Assembly (NCBI GenBank): GCA_027924585.1
Contig: BSBM01000461.1
Span: forward strand, 5,206,501 to 5,270,500
Length of the DNA stretch: 64,000 nt
Source: Larix kaempferi
Lineage: Eukaryota > Streptophyta > Pinopsida > Pinales > Pinaceae
Direction: 5' to 3'
Under the pieces are notes generated by a model. The model saw nothing but the letters and a program-made list of their open reading frames with translations, ran no database searches and was not told where the DNA came from. Positions 12,165-23,434 of this stretch are shown here, in pieces. Every line of letters begins with the position of its first letter. Within the stretch, counting starts at the first letter, position 1. The translations under genes and the position numbers were made by a program.

Positions 12165-12560
12165 TGCTTTGTATGATTAGTTGGATCATGTATGATGACA
12201 TGCATCAGGACGATGTAGTGACAATGATCAGGATGATCATGTGTGATGAGTATCAGCACGATGCTCTGGATGATATGCATCAGGATGATGTAGTGATGAT
12301 GATCAGGATGATCATGTGTGATGAGTATCAGGACGATGCTCTGGATGATATGCATCAGGATGATGCAGTGAGGATGATCAAGATGATCATGTGTGATGAG
12401 TATCAGGACGATGCTCTGGATGATATGCATCAGGATGATGCAGTGATGATGATCAGGATGATCATGTGTGATGAGTATCAGGATGATGCTCTGGATGATG
12501 CAGTGACAATGATTAGGATGATCATGTGATGATATACATCAGGATGATGTATGGTGAGTA
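12165..12560 (+). repeat. C1 array A: 75-bp tandem repeat
   Basis: Unit starts (GATGAGTATCAG) lie at 12245, 12320, 12395 and 12470, exactly 75 bp apart, with partial units on both sides. The unit is built from GATGATC-type words. Because 75 is a multiple of 3, both strands have open frames of about 100-120 codons, which I take as repeat artefacts. Confidence 0.9.
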
Positions 12561-12599
12561 TCAGGTTGATACTCTATGGCCGTGGACAGGTTGTGCAAG

Positions 12600-13075
12600 G
12601 GTAGCATGTAATATGTCCTGGAGATTTGGACAGGTTGTGCTAGTCACGTAAAAGGCCTCGGATGCTCTTTAGAGATCTTGTTGGGAAAGACACTCTTTTA
12701 AGGTTTTGCTAGAGCACATGTAATACGTCCTGGATATCCAGACAGGTTTCTCTAGTCATGTAAAAGGCCTCGAATGCTCTTTAGAGATCTTGCTAGGAAA
12801 GACACTCTTTTAAGGTTTTGTGGGGACCACATGTAATACGTCCTGGAGATTCGGATAGGTTGTGCTAGTCATGTAAAAGGCCTCGGATGCACTTTAGAGA
12901 TCTTACTGTGCAATACACTCTTTTAAGGTTTTGTGGTGGGGGTAACATGTAATACGTCCTGGAGATCCGGACAGGTTGTGCTAGTCATGTAAAAGGCCTG
13001 GGATGCTCTTTAGAGATCTTGCTAGGCAAGACACTCTTTTAAGGTTTTGTGACAGTCACATGTAAGTTGACCTGG
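12600..13075 (+). repeat. C1 array B: ~113-bp tandem repeat
   Basis: The marker GTAATACGTCCTGG and variants start near 12608, 12720, 12833 and 12949, and a diverged copy starts at 13062, at spacings of 112, 113, 116 and 113 bp. Each unit contains an AAAAGGCCT...GATGCTCTTTAGAGATCTT block. Confidence 0.88.
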
Positions 13076-13420
13076 GAGATCTTGTTGGTCATGCTTTGGC
13101 ACATAAAGGATCCTGGGATACTCTTTCAAGGCATTGTGACGCACGTAATAAGTCCTAAGGATTCCACAGTATGGCCAGTGTTGATGAAGACCTACAGGAG
13201 GTGGGCCTAAATCCAGCATGAAAAAGGGATGGCTCTGTAGAACTTCCTATGACGAGAAGAATTCAGAGATAGCCTAGTGATCGAGATGTCGAGTGTAGCA
13301 GCAGTGATAATGATGATGATCCGTGATCCAGTGATGATGATCCAGCTCCAAAATTGAAGACTTGTGCCTATATGTATTGGTGACATGTGTCAAGAGAATA
13401 CCTTCATAGTTAAGAGAGAG
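13076..13420 (+). other. C1 3' untranslated tail and PPT
   Basis: Non-coding. The part at about 13150-13260 is closely similar to C2 20730-20840. The polypurine tract AAGAGAGAG at 13412-13420 primes plus-strand DNA and touches the 3' LTR. Confidence 0.75.
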
Positions 13421-14051
13421 TGTTGATGTATTTGTAACTTCAGAAGATATTCACTTGTATATTGTATTTGTACTTTATTGTATCCCCAACGGAGATGTAT
13501 TATTCCTCCAATTGGAAGTGTCGTCAGTTGTACTTGCAAGTGTCGCAAGTTATATTGTAACTGTCATAACTTATACTTGATGGGTTATTAGACCACCTTG
13601 ATGGGGTCGGCCCTGTATGAGTCATGTGGGTCAAAGGGTTATTAGACCACCCTAGAGGGGTCGGCCCAGTGAGCATTATGTTAAGTGGTTAAGTTGTGGC
13701 CGACCTAGTTAGAGTTAAAAGGCAAGTCAAGTTAGTGTATAAATAGAGAGTGTCTCTCTCTCATTTTACACATTCTATTATTCACTCACTTCGCATTAGT
13801 GAGAGAGAGGAGGAGTTCACACAAGTGGAGGAGGAGCATGCTGCTGAAGTTATCTATCTCTTGGGTTTGATCATGGTGATCCTTGTATTGATGCTTATTT
13901 TATCTCTGACAAAATTGTAGGGTTTTTCACCTTCTTGGTTTTCCCCAGTGAAATGTTTTGTGTCTCTTGTCTCTTATGCTTGATGTATTGTACATGTTAT
14001 TCGTGCAGTTAAGATCCTAGATCTATTGAATTAAATGATGAAAAAATAACA
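13421..14051 (+). repeat. C1 3' LTR
   Basis: It starts TGTTGATG and ends AACA. The length is 631 bp, equal to the 5' copy. AACTA follows at 14052-14056. Confidence 0.95.
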
Positions 14052-14056
14052 AACTA

Positions 14057-14499
14057 TAGTTCAAGAAGAGGAATTTTTGCGAGAAGCTTTTACCCCTTCT
14101 GTGTCACGGAGGAGAAATAAGAGATCAAGTATTAAAGGTTAGTCATCTAGTCTCACAAAAAGAAGGAAGACTAGAGATTCTACTGCAACAGAGGCGGTAC
14201 ATACAATCGAGGCAAATCCTGAAATGCCTATTCTAAAACCTCGATTACCCCCTATAACAAAAGAACCAAAGGGTAATGTAATTCTAGAATCCTCCAAACC
14301 ACAAGAACCTATTGCAAATCAACCTCAAATTGAAAAGTTGATTTTTGAGAATGAGCTGTTGAAAGAAGAAGTATGAATACTTAGAGAAGAACTGCAGAGG
14401 TTAAAAGAAGCATTCAAAAAGCAGACAGTGCAAAGCTTGAACACATTGGCTGAAGCTACTGACCAATTGGAAAACCCACCTTCTGTTGTGTAGATTGGG
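14057..14499 (+). pseudogene. G0 extra ORF, part 2 (between C1 and C2)
   Basis: This frame continues part 1 exactly when C1 and one AACTA are removed: the codon split by C1 is completed here. It reads QEEEFLREAFTPSVSRRRNK, then a basic stretch (LTKRRKTRD), then a proline-rich stretch. It ends in a region rich in E, L and K (ENELLKEEV, LREELQRLKEAF) that could form a coiled coil. Stops occur near 14141, 14374 and 14491. Function is unknown. C2 interrupts it at 14500. Confidence 0.6.
14495..14499 (+). repeat. Target site duplication of C2, left copy (TTGGG)
   Basis: TTGGG precedes C2 and recurs at 21542-21546 directly after its 3' LTR. Confidence 0.95.
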
Positions 14500-15098
14500 T
14501 GTTGATGTATATGTAACTTCAGAATGTATTCATCCATGTATTTCATATATATTTATTGTACCCTTATAAGAGATGTGTTATTCCTCTATAAGGAAGTGTC
14601 GTGATGTGTATTGACAAGTGTCGCAAGTGTGTGTACTTGCCGATGGGTTATTAGACCACCATGTGTGGGGTCAGCCCTAAAATATATATTATATTGTGGA
14701 TGTACCTAGACAAGTTGGCCCCATAGTGTAACTGGGAAAACAGGTTATGTATAAATAGAGATCAGGAGATCTCTATTTGATCACTCGTAAACTCACACTT
14801 CTCTCACTCAGAATGTGGCGCACTAGTGAGGAGAAGGATCATCTGCTACTAGGAGACAATCTCAGTGTATTTTGGTTGTACTTTGGTTGAGCCATTGCTC
14901 TCTCTATCTCTGAGGAAGTTGTGGGGTTTTTCACCTTAGGTTTTTCCCCATGGAAACTCCGTGTCTCTTGTCTCTCATGCTTTTGATTCTTGTGATGCTT
15001 GTCATGCTTATTATGATTGTTATGCATTGATATACTGTACATGTTATTCTCTCAGTAAAGATCCTAGAGTATTGTGAATTAATGCTCAAAATTTAACA
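14500..15098 (+). repeat. C2 5' LTR
   Basis: TGTTGATG...TTTAACA. The TATA box TATAAATAG lies at 14750-14758. A GAGATCAGGAGATCTC word follows the TATA box. Confidence 0.95.
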
Positions 15099-15110
15099 TG
15101 GTATCAGAGC
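15099..15110 (+). promoter_or_regulatory. C2 primer binding site
   Basis: TGGTATCAGAGC, the standard plant initiator tRNA-Met site, abuts the LTR. Confidence 0.95.
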
Positions 15111-15673
15111 TAACCTGAGAAGAAGACATTGTGCAGTGATGGAAACCAAGGGTTTCTTGTTGATTGGGTTTCTCTCCATAGATTTTGGAAAAGCAGTATA
15201 GTAGATTGACTCTACTCATCAAGGAGAATCTATTTGTCCAGTCAGAATTCAATTCTGAGCATTTTCATATTTGGCCCTAAAAATTAGGGTTTCCACAAAA
15301 ATAGAAATTTCTGAAATCTGAAGACATAGCTGGAAGCTCCTTGCAAAAATCGAAGTTTAGAGCTATGGATCGAAATTTTTGGCTGGGTAGATCTCTGGGA
15401 AACTCAAACCCTAATTCAGGGCTCTCCCTGGTGAACCCGAGAGGACAAAAAGGGAAATCTGAAGGGTAAATATTTGCTGATCTCAAATTCTGAATACACC
15501 AGGCTGATCAGCTCATTAAGGTGCATCTTTCTCTCCTTTTAGAAAATTGAAATTCACATTTTGAATTTTTAGGGTTTTTCTGACAAACCCTAATCCGGGT
15601 CCAGATCCAGTTTTCAGTATTTCAAGTGGTAAGACCTTAATATTTTCTATTTCCATTTGAAGTACTCTTTAAG
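15111..15673 (+). other. C2 untranslated leader
   Basis: Non-coding up to the gag ATG at 15674. Telo-box AAACCCTAA lies at 15406 and 15585. The leader is shorter than those of C1 and C3 because it has only one copy of the block that is duplicated there. Confidence 0.7.
15569..15593 (+). promoter_or_regulatory. Leader hairpin with telomere-motif stem (C2)
   Basis: TTAGGGTTT (15569-15577), loop TTCTGAC, AAACCCTAA (15585-15593). It ends 80 bp before the gag ATG. Confidence 0.65.
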
Positions 15674-16993
15674 ATGTCTCACCACACCAAGCTTGAGGAT
15701 AAGCTTGAAGGTGCTGATAACTTCCGAGCTTGGAAGTATAGGATTGGGTTAATCCTGGAAGAGAATGAGTTGGAATCATACATAAAAGAAGACATCCCTA
15801 TTCCAAAGGATGACGAGGCTAAGATATTGCATAAGAAGAACTTGGTCAAGGCAAAGAGAATCATTGTTGATTCTATCAAGGATCATCTTATCCCACATGT
15901 GTCATCTCTAAAGACACCCAAAGAAATGTTTGATTCTCTGACCAAGCTATTTGAAGGGAAGAACATAAATTGGAAGATGGCCCTGTGGAACCAATTGAAA
16001 GGAGTAAAATTTCAGAATGGAGAAACCATTCAATCTTATTTTTCTAGGGTCTCCCAAATTAAGGAACAACTGGAAGCGGTAGATGAAATGGTGGAGAATG
16101 GTGAAGTTGTCATGACCACTCTAAATGGCCTACCTAGGTCATGGGATTCCTTTATTCAAGGAATTTGTGCAAGAAAGAAGTTGATCTCCTTCAACATACT
16201 GCGGGAATAATGTTCACAAGAAGAAGCAAGGCTTGTGGCCCGAGAAGAAAAGATGGGAAGTGAAGATGAAGCTCTCACAGTACACACCATGAAAGGAAGG
16301 TCAAAGAGAGAGCACTCTCATGCCAAGAAATCTTCACACTATCATCAACATAAAGATAAGAAATATCTCAGATGCTTCACATGTAATGAGAAGGGTCATT
16401 TTGCTTTAGAATGTCCCAAGAACAAAAGGGATAACAACAACTCCATCAAGAAGACGAAGGGAAGCAAAATAAAGTTTCATGCTCATGTTGCCGAATATGA
16501 TGAACCTCCAAAGAAGAAGGCTAGGGTAGAAAGTGATGATGACTCATCCAGTGAAGAAGAGTATGTTCTAATCTCTGCTCTCACAGGTACTATCTCTCAT
16601 GGTTGTAATGATTGCTTAATTGATAGTGGGGCTTCCAATCACATGATTGGGTTTAAAGAATATTTCATAAACCTATCTGAACATGAGTCACCCCATAAGG
16701 TGAAACTTGGGGATGATTATCAATACCCTATCAAAGGAAGTGGTGAAGCCTCCTACAACCTAGATTCTGGAAAATCCTTGAAGATGAAAGAAGTTCTTTA
16801 TGTAACTGGGCTCAAGAAGAATCTACTCTCCATCTCTACATTAGATGCAAAAGGCATGAGGGTTGCATTTGCAGATGGCCAAGTTATGATGTGGCCAAAG
16901 GGTAAAACTATTGATGATGCAGTGGTGATTGGAGAGCAAGAGGGAGGATTGTACAAATTGAAGGGACAGCCTGAACATGCTATGGTGACATGA
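15674..16993 (+). pseudogene. C2 gag-protease
   Basis: The ATG at 15674 opens a frame of 440 codons ending at 16991-16993, broken once by TAA at 16208-16210. The gag part shows KLEGADNFRAWKYRIGLIL, LTKLFEGKNINWKM and TTLNGLPRSWDSFIQGI. A basic region precedes the zinc knuckle CFTCNEKGHFALEC (16373-16414, C-x2-C-x4-H-x4-C). The protease active site DSGAS (16622-16636) is intact and is followed by GLKKNLLSIS and GEQEGGLYKLKGQ. Gag forms particles and the protease cuts the polyprotein. This is the best preserved gag-PR of the three copia elements. The frame stops just where integrase should begin. Confidence 0.92.
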
Positions 16994-18092
16994 AGACAAG
17001 GATTCATCCATGGTCATGGATCTCTTAGAGGTATGTATAATTTGTTTTTGCAAAGGTTAACTAATGAGTTATGCAGGTCATTGAAGAGGACAAGAACACA
17101 TTGCTAGACATAACCTGCAAATATGATGACCATGTATGTTTTTGTTATATATCTCATATACTTTTGTATGATTGATAATGATTACTCTTGAAGTTACAAG
17201 TTTGAGTAATCTAGGGCTTATGCATATTATGTTTCTTACCTTAATTGATGATATGACTAACCAGAAGAGTCATAGGTTTGAGTAATCATGGGTTAAGGTA
17301 TATTATGTTTATGACTAACCATAAGAATGCTTATTATTTCTGTTTGAAATGATCCTGACTATACATGCTTGAGATTATTGTGTTTTATTATGAATGTTTG
17401 ATTGTGTATGAGACCTAGAGGATAACACAATGATGATACTAATAAGCATGCATAGGGATCGAGAATGAATATAATTTCAAGAACAGGTAATCCAGGAAGC
17501 AAAGATCAAGAGGGAGCACACTCCAGTGGTTTCTGCAAGGATGTAGATATTTAGAGGGAGTTGACCATCTTTCTACATTCCACAACAGAAAGGTGTAGAA
17601 GAAGCTACTTCAGATTAAAACTCCAACAACTCTTGTAAGGAAGCAAAGACTCAGAGGAAGTACACCCAACAAACAAACAAAGATAAGTATTTTAATTGTC
17701 ATTTCTTGCATATTTGTTTGTTTCAATAATACTGTTCAATAATGTATATACTCATGTTCCTAGAATTAGGTTGTGTATTATGCATAGTTGCATTGATGAA
17801 CAGTATACTAGTAATATACATTGGTAAGTGGCCTATGGAACTGTACAACATTCCATTGCTACTTATCTAGAATGAAACCTCTTTGCTGACATGTTGGGAG
17901 TTGTGCACACTCCTAACAATGTTTTGGTAGAGATTGGAAGGCATCTAGAAAGTTACGGGATATGGATAAATGTTGTATTGAAGCATTGGCTAAGATAATT
18001 GCATGACTGTATGAAATATCTCTTTATGTGTAAGAATTTGTTCTGAAAAATATGAGATGTTTTCTAATCATGCAATTTAACTTGTTGTGTAG
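16994..18092 (+). other. C2 intron-like module in place of integrase
   Basis: No integrase HHCC or DDE block is readable here. A donor-like AG|GTATGT at 17031 is followed 46 bp later by ATGCAG|GT (17071-17076); C3 has the same pair at the same 46-bp spacing. An acceptor-like TGTGTAG ends at 18092 where RT sequence resumes. The block 17820-18010 aligns with C1 10380-10560 and C3 50670-50860. A span of 46 bp is short for a plant intron, so splicing is unproven. Confidence 0.55.
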
Positions 18093-19591
18093 GAAAGATC
18101 GTATACAATCACCTACAAAAGAAGGACTACAACATTTGTTCAGCAACAAAGTTATCTATTGAAAATATTGAAGATATTGAAGTTCCTAGGATCTGGGAAG
18201 AATGCCATGATCGAGGAGTACCAGTCGATCATGAAGATGTTTGGGATGTAGCCTTAAGACCTAAAGGAGAGTTTGTAGTGACTTCCAAGAGGATCTACAA
18301 GATCAAGCATGCTACAGGTGGTAGCATAGAGACTTTTGCTCCTGTAGCTAGATAGACTTCCATTAGATCCGTACTTGCTCTGGCTGTAGTGATGAAATGG
18401 AAGATACACCAGATGGATTTCAAGACAGCCTTCTTGAATGGTGTAGTAGAAGAAGAAGTGTATGTGGAGCAGCCACTTGGTTCTAAGACACATGACAGGG
18501 AGTCATATATGTGCAGAACTTCATATGGCAGGATAGACAACTTTCTATCCAGTTTGGGCTTTACCAAGAGTAAAGCGGATTCCAACCTTTACTACAAGGT
18601 TGAGGAAGGAAATCCAGTGATACTACTATTGTATGTGGATGACCTGTTTGTAACAGGTGAGGATAGATTGATTTCCGACACACAGGGGAAGCTTGCTGCC
18701 GAGTTCGAGTTGAAGGACATGGGGATGATGCATTATTTCCTAGGTATGGAGGTGTGGCAGAGTGCAGATGGGATCTTCCTTGGACAAGGGAAGTATGTAG
18801 TAGATATCCTGAAGAGGTTCGGGATGATGGATTGCAAGGCCATGGCCACACCTATGGCATCAAACCTGAAGCTTCTGTGTGATGCTTCATCTGATCCGGT
18901 TGATATCACTATGTATCGTCAGATGATTGGGTCCTTGATGTACCTGACGAACACGAGACCAGATATTTGCTTTGCGATGAACACATTGAGCCAGTTCCTG
19001 ACAGATCCAACGAGTGTTCACCTGGTTACTGTAAAGCATATTCTGAGGTACCTGAAGGGTACAGTTGATTATGGTCTCAAGTATGAAGCGAATCAAAAGT
19101 TTAACCTGCAGGGTTATGTTGATTCAGATTGGGCAGGCAGTGCTGTAGATAGGAAGAGCACATCTGGGTGTTGCTTCAGTATGGGATCAGGTGTGATCTC
19201 TTGGTTTAGCAAGAAGCAGTCCTGCATAGCACTGAGTACAGCCGAGGCAAAGTATGTTGCAGCCTGTTCAGCTAGTTGTGAGGTAGTATGGCTTCGGAAG
19301 CTACTGTCTGAGTTATTTGATCTCCCATTGGATGCTACTAGTATCTTCTATGATAACCAGAGTTGTGTGAAGCTGTCTAAGAACCCAGTGTTTCATGACA
19401 AGTTGAAACACATAGAGATCAAATATCACTATATCAGGGATATGGTGTAGAGAGGAGAGTGAAGCTCCTGTCTGTTGCGACAGACGAGCAAATTGCAGAT
19501 GTATTGATGAAGCCATTAACCAGAGTGAAGTTCGAGTACTTCAGAGAGAGGCTTGGTGTTCTTCAAATCGATGACACTTCGAGGAAGAAGT
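18093..19591 (+). pseudogene. C2 reverse transcriptase-RNase H
   Basis: The 5' part (18093-18388) is damaged: frame changes, and a deletion between KHATGGSIE and the TFAPVAR block. An open frame of 353 codons then runs 18389-19450. It contains KTAFLNGVVEEEVYVEQPLG, the catalytic LLYVDDLFVTGED (YVDD at 18632-18643), DMGMMHYFLGMEVWQ, the RNase H part DSDWAGSAVDRKSTSG and SCIALSTAEAKYVAACSA, and ends after KHIEIKYHYIRDMV. A 2-bp loss near 19455 shifts the frame; the tail (ADVLMKPL, FEYFRERLGVLQ) ends at 19589-19591. The segment LKKALYGLKQAPRAW, usual before the YVDD, is missing here, so activity is unlikely. Confidence 0.88.
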
Positions 19592-19659
19592 GATGGAGAC
19601 ATTTGATGAAGCCATTCCAAGCATGTTGGAAGGAGGATCCTTCACATGGCTGTGGATCT

Positions 19660-20150
19660 AAGTGCTGGATGATGAGCACCAGGATGATGTTCTAGTTTCT
19701 GCTCTGTATGATCAATTGGATCATTTATATGTATATGTATGCATCATGTTGGATGTTGAATATGATCAGTTGGATCATTTATATGTATATGTATGCATCA
19801 TGTTGGATGCTTGGACCATGTATCTGTATATGTATCAGGTAGATACTGTGTATGATCAGGTAGATCATGTGTGTTGATATGTATATTAGGTGGATACATT
19901 GTGTGGATCATGTATCTGTGTATGTATCAGGAGGATACATTATATGATCAGGTGGATCATGTATGATGATATGTATCAGGTAGATACTTGGTATGCATCA
20001 GGTAGATGCATTGTATGATCAGGATGATCATGATGACGAGCTTCAGGATGTTGCTCCAAATGATATGTACCAGGATGGTACATTGATGATGATCAGGATG
20101 ATCATATGTATCAGGTGGATACATTACATAATTAGTTGGATTATGTGTGA
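19660..20150 (+). repeat. C2 array A: irregular GATC-rich minisatellite
   Basis: Words such as TATGATCAGGTGGATCATG and GTATCAGGTAGATAC recur in both simple and compound units. A clear 54-bp doublet starts at 19710 and 19764. The word GATGATCAGGATGATCAT is shared with C1 array A. Confidence 0.8.
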
Positions 20151-20169
20151 TGAGTTCCGAAGACACAGA

Positions 20170-20540
20170 TGCACAGTGCCTTTCCGACATGGTGGTAGAT
20201 GTGTTCTCTCATGTGCGTTGATGTAAGTGCATAGCCTTTCCAACATGGTGGTAGATATGTTCTCCCATGTGTGTTGATGTAAGTGCAGAGCCTTTCTGAC
20301 ATGGTGGTAGATGTGTTCTCCCATGTGTGTTGATGTAAGTGCGGAGCCTTTCCAACATGGTGGTAGATGTGTTCTCCCATGTGCGTTGTTGTAAGTGCAG
20401 AGCCTTTCCGACATGGTGGTAGATGTGTTCTCCCATGTGCATTGATGTAAGTGCATAGCCTTTTCGACATGCTGGCAGATGTTTTCTCCCATGGTCATTG
20501 ATGTAAGTGTTGTGAGCCTTTCACGGATGGTGGTAGGTTG
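20170..20540 (+). repeat. C2 array B: 56-bp tandem repeat
   Basis: GCCTTTCC marks unit starts at 20178, 20234, 20290, 20346, 20402 and 20458 (exactly 56 bp), with a seventh diverged unit near 20516. Units carry GACATGGTGGTAGATGTGTT. Overlapping minus-strand open frames of 77-184 codons arise from the repeat. Confidence 0.93.
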
Positions 20541-20937
20541 GTCCTCCCATGCCGGTGAGTGTAAGTGCTGTGTGTGTGCATCTGGGTTGTGCTTCGTGAT
20601 ACTCTGTGGCCGTGTATAGGTTGTGCAGTAGCATGTAAAAGATCCTGGGAGATCCGATAGGTTGAGCTGTGTGCTCATAATTAGTCCTGGGATGCTCTTT
20701 CGAGGTTTTGTTGACTCACGTAATAAGTCCTGAGGAATCCACAGTATGGCCAGTGATGATGAAGACTTGCACGTGGTGGGCCTACATCCAGTATGAAAAA
20801 GGACTGGCTCTGTATAACTTCCTATGACGAGTAGAGTCAGATATTGGTTGAGATAGAAACATCAGTGACGATGATCCTGAGAAGAAGACTTGTCTAGCAG
20901 ATCTGTGTCGAGAAATACCTTCCTAGTTAAGAGGGAG
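20541..20937 (+). other. C2 3' untranslated tail and PPT
   Basis: Non-coding. A block near 20730-20840 is closely similar to the C1 tail. The PPT AAGAGGGAG (20929-20937) touches the 3' LTR. Confidence 0.75.
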
Positions 20938-21541
20938 TGTTGATGTATATGTAACTTTGGAATGTATTTCATCCATGTATTTCATATATATTTATTGTAC
21001 CCTTATAAGAGATGTGTTATTCCTCTATAAGGAAGTGTCGTCATGTGTATTGACAAGTGTCACAAGTGTGTGTACTTGCCGATGGGTTATTAGACCACCA
21101 TGTGTGGGGTTGGCCCTAAAATATATATTATATTGTGGATGTACCTAGCTAGACAAGTCGGCCCCATAGTGTAACTGGGAAAACAGGTTAAGTATAAATA
21201 AAGATCAGGAGATCTCTATTTGATCACTCGTAAACTCACACTTCTCTCACTCAGAAAGTGGCGCACTAGTGAGGAGGAGGATCATCTACTACTAGGAGAC
21301 TATCTCAGTGTATTTTGTTTGTACTTTGGTTGAGCCATTGCTCTCTCTATCTCTGAGGAAGTTGTGGGGTTTTTCACCTTAGGGTTTTCCCCATGGAAAC
21401 TATGTGTCTCTTGTCTCTCATGATTTTGATTCTTGTGATGCTTGTAATGCTTATTATGATTGTTATGCATTGATATACTGTACATGTTATTCTCTCAGTA
21501 AAGATACTAGATTATTGTGAATTAATGCTCAAAATTTAACA
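20938..21541 (+). repeat. C2 3' LTR
   Basis: TGTTGATG...TTTAACA, followed by the TSD TTGGG (21542-21546). It carries a 4-bp CTAG insertion relative to the 5' copy. Confidence 0.95.
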
Positions 21542-21546
21542 TTGGG

Positions 21547-23250
21547 GAACAAAATGAACTGTTATGCCCAAAATGCAGATATTTATTTAAACTTGCAGTT
21601 TATAAAGTCATAATGGTGGAATTGTTAGCATGGAAACTTGCACAATAAAGGAAAGGGAGAAGTGAAATACCAACAATAGAATCAATGAAGGAAAATGAGC
21701 CAAAGTTGAATATAACCCCTAATTAGGAGTTACAAGAACATGAAGAAATGAAATCTCAATAGTCAAGGGACATTGAATTACTCTCAGACTAGTATCAGCA
21801 GGAAGGAGATACTGAAATGCTCCAAGAACAATCTCAGCAGTTAGGAGATACTGAATTGCTCCAAGAACAATCTCAGCGGTCCAAAGGCACTAAAATATTT
21901 ACAGAATAGGATGTTGTTACAGAAGAACTAGCATATTCAAAATCGACCACTGAAGTAGCAACATGAAAAGAATTTGTTTGGAATGAAGTACAAAAACAAG
22001 ATGCTTCTACACAAGAACCAACATTCCCAAAATCAGTCACTGAATCATCAACACAAACATAATTTTTTGATATTGGAGCACAAAAACTGGATGCTGTCAC
22101 ACAAGAACCAACATTTCCAAAAGTGGTTGCTGAAGCAGCAACACAAACAGAAGCTGCTAGAACACTGTTGGAAGAAGAAGGTGCTAAGTTGGTGATACAA
22201 GGTAATATTGTTGAAACATAGGACTCACTCCCAGTGGGAAAAATTGAGAATGAAATTATTGTGTTGGACAAAGGAGAAGGAAAACATAAAAGAGGATAAA
22301 AAGAACAAGAGTTGAAAAAGGATCTTTCCATGTTACAACTTGAGCTGAGTAAATGAAGGTATCCTACCATTCTGTGTGAGAAGGGGATGATTTACCTACC
22401 TGGAAACAATAGGATTATTCAAGATCTTAAGGATAAATGGGCTGAAGAACTATCCCAATGGGAAGATTTGCAAAATGAACTAAAAGAATTGAGGAAGCTC
22501 GATCCCTTAAAGAAAGAAAAGGAGCAAATGTATAGTTTAATTCAAGAATGGTTAAGTTGTAGAGCTCCATCTCCATCTTATCCAGTGTTTTTGTATGAAC
22601 AGATGAATCTATTCAAAATCAAATCTTTAAAAGAAGGGAGACCCCATCAGATAGTATTAACTCCTCAATTCTTGGACACCTTCATCCGGAGCGATTTTTC
22701 AGAACAAAACCTGCTATGTGAATTGTATTTGCATGAAAGAGCATGTTTCATGGATGTCCGCTCCAATCTAGTTCCTCATCTGGGAGACATTCATCTAAGA
22801 GCATTTACTTCATTTGTCACTAACCATATGAATTGGTGGAGTGCTATTCAGACTATACAGAAAAATGAGGACACTTCCACCCTTTGGGTTTGAAGTGAAC
22901 CTCAATATCCTATATCATTAAGAGCCAAACATATGAGAAATTTGGCATATCCTCAGAGGGTTAGTCAGATGGAATCCTTCCAACAAGGTGTTATATCTAC
23001 ATGTGTTAAATTGATTTCTCAGCAAGATCTCTTTGCAATAGAAGTCAACAAGTGTAGATGGGGTGCTTCTTCTGAATCTTTAAAAGTAAGAGACCCATAT
23101 TGTTTTGAAAAATTCAAGTATGCCCTGTCTCGGTTTCCCGAATATGTTACATGTATCCAAACTTGTGGACCTAGTTGGTTAGGACTGAGATTTAGGTTTC
23201 CCATCATATGGTTGCCAACAAGACAATATAAGAGATGTACAAGATGACTA
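21547..23250 (+). pseudogene. G0 extra ORF, part 3 (C-terminal part)
   Basis: After C2 and one TTGGG the protein signal continues as NELLCPKCRYLFKLAVYKV, with a C-x2-C pair. A frame change follows near 21630, then a repeat-rich part at 21800-22200 where units like TQEPTFPK are repeated with stops between. Better preserved stretches are 22387-22893 (169 codons, a K/E/L-rich region followed by LTPQFLDTF and MDVRSNLVPHL) and 22933-23247 (ending RFRFPIIWLPTRQYK). The C-terminal domain looks folded and conserved in style, but I do not recognise its family. It could be an env-like or other accessory protein. Confidence 0.6.
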
Positions 23251-23434
23251 AGAAGGAAGAGAAACAATGTTGGGATGATTTAATTCCCTGTAACGGGTTC
23301 AAGAAATCAGGAGAGAAATTTGAACTGTCCTTCAATCTCACTCATCTTCATCGAAGGAGTTTGGAATCAGAGATAGATTCAGACTAGAAGGAGCTTGCTG
23401 CATGATGACATGAAATTGGATAGCTGGGGGGAGA
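23251..23434 (+). other. G0 3' untranslated tail and PPT
   Basis: Short non-coding tail with residual coding-like sequence. The polypurine tract GGGGGGAGA ends at 23434, directly before TGTTGG. Confidence 0.75.

Larger units (their letters stand above)
7289..14051 (+). mobile_element. C1: Ty1/copia element, defective, nested in G0
   Basis: Two 631-bp LTRs bound the element: 7289-7919 and 13421-14051. A tRNA-Met-type PBS follows the left LTR, and a PPT (AAGAGAGAG) touches the right LTR. Copia order is shown by RT and RNase H lying at the 3' side. gag is reduced to a stub, PR and IN are absent, and the RT catalytic block is deleted, so this copy is non-autonomous. Removing C1 and one TSD restores the reading frame of the G0 extra ORF. 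The LTRs differ at roughly 39 of 631 positions by eye (about 6%), the oldest of the three copia insertions. Confidence 0.95.
14500..21541 (+). mobile_element. C2: Ty1/copia element, defective, nested in G0
   Basis: LTRs lie at 14500-15098 (599 bp) and 20938-21541 (604 bp), with a perfect tRNA-Met PBS and a PPT (AAGAGGGAG). It keeps gag, PR, most of RT and RNase H, but integrase is absent and is replaced by an intron-like module. The LTRs differ at about 21 aligned positions plus two small indels by eye (about 3.5%). C1 and C2 have related LTRs, similar 3' tails and the same architecture. Removing C2 and one TTGGG rejoins the G0 extra ORF. Confidence 0.95.

Noticed and set aside
12164-12529. 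A 121-codon MIRMIMCDEYQ-type repeat protein in C1
   Set aside because: A by-product of the 75-bp (25-codon) array; the opposite strand is equally open.
20124-20678. Minus-strand frames of 77-184 codons as proteins
   Set aside because: Produced by the 56-bp array of C2, with three overlapping frames of the same repeating text.
21873-22370. A 165-codon minus-strand frame as a gene
   Set aside because: Antisense shadow of the G0 extra ORF region, with S/V/C-rich low-complexity text and no domain.
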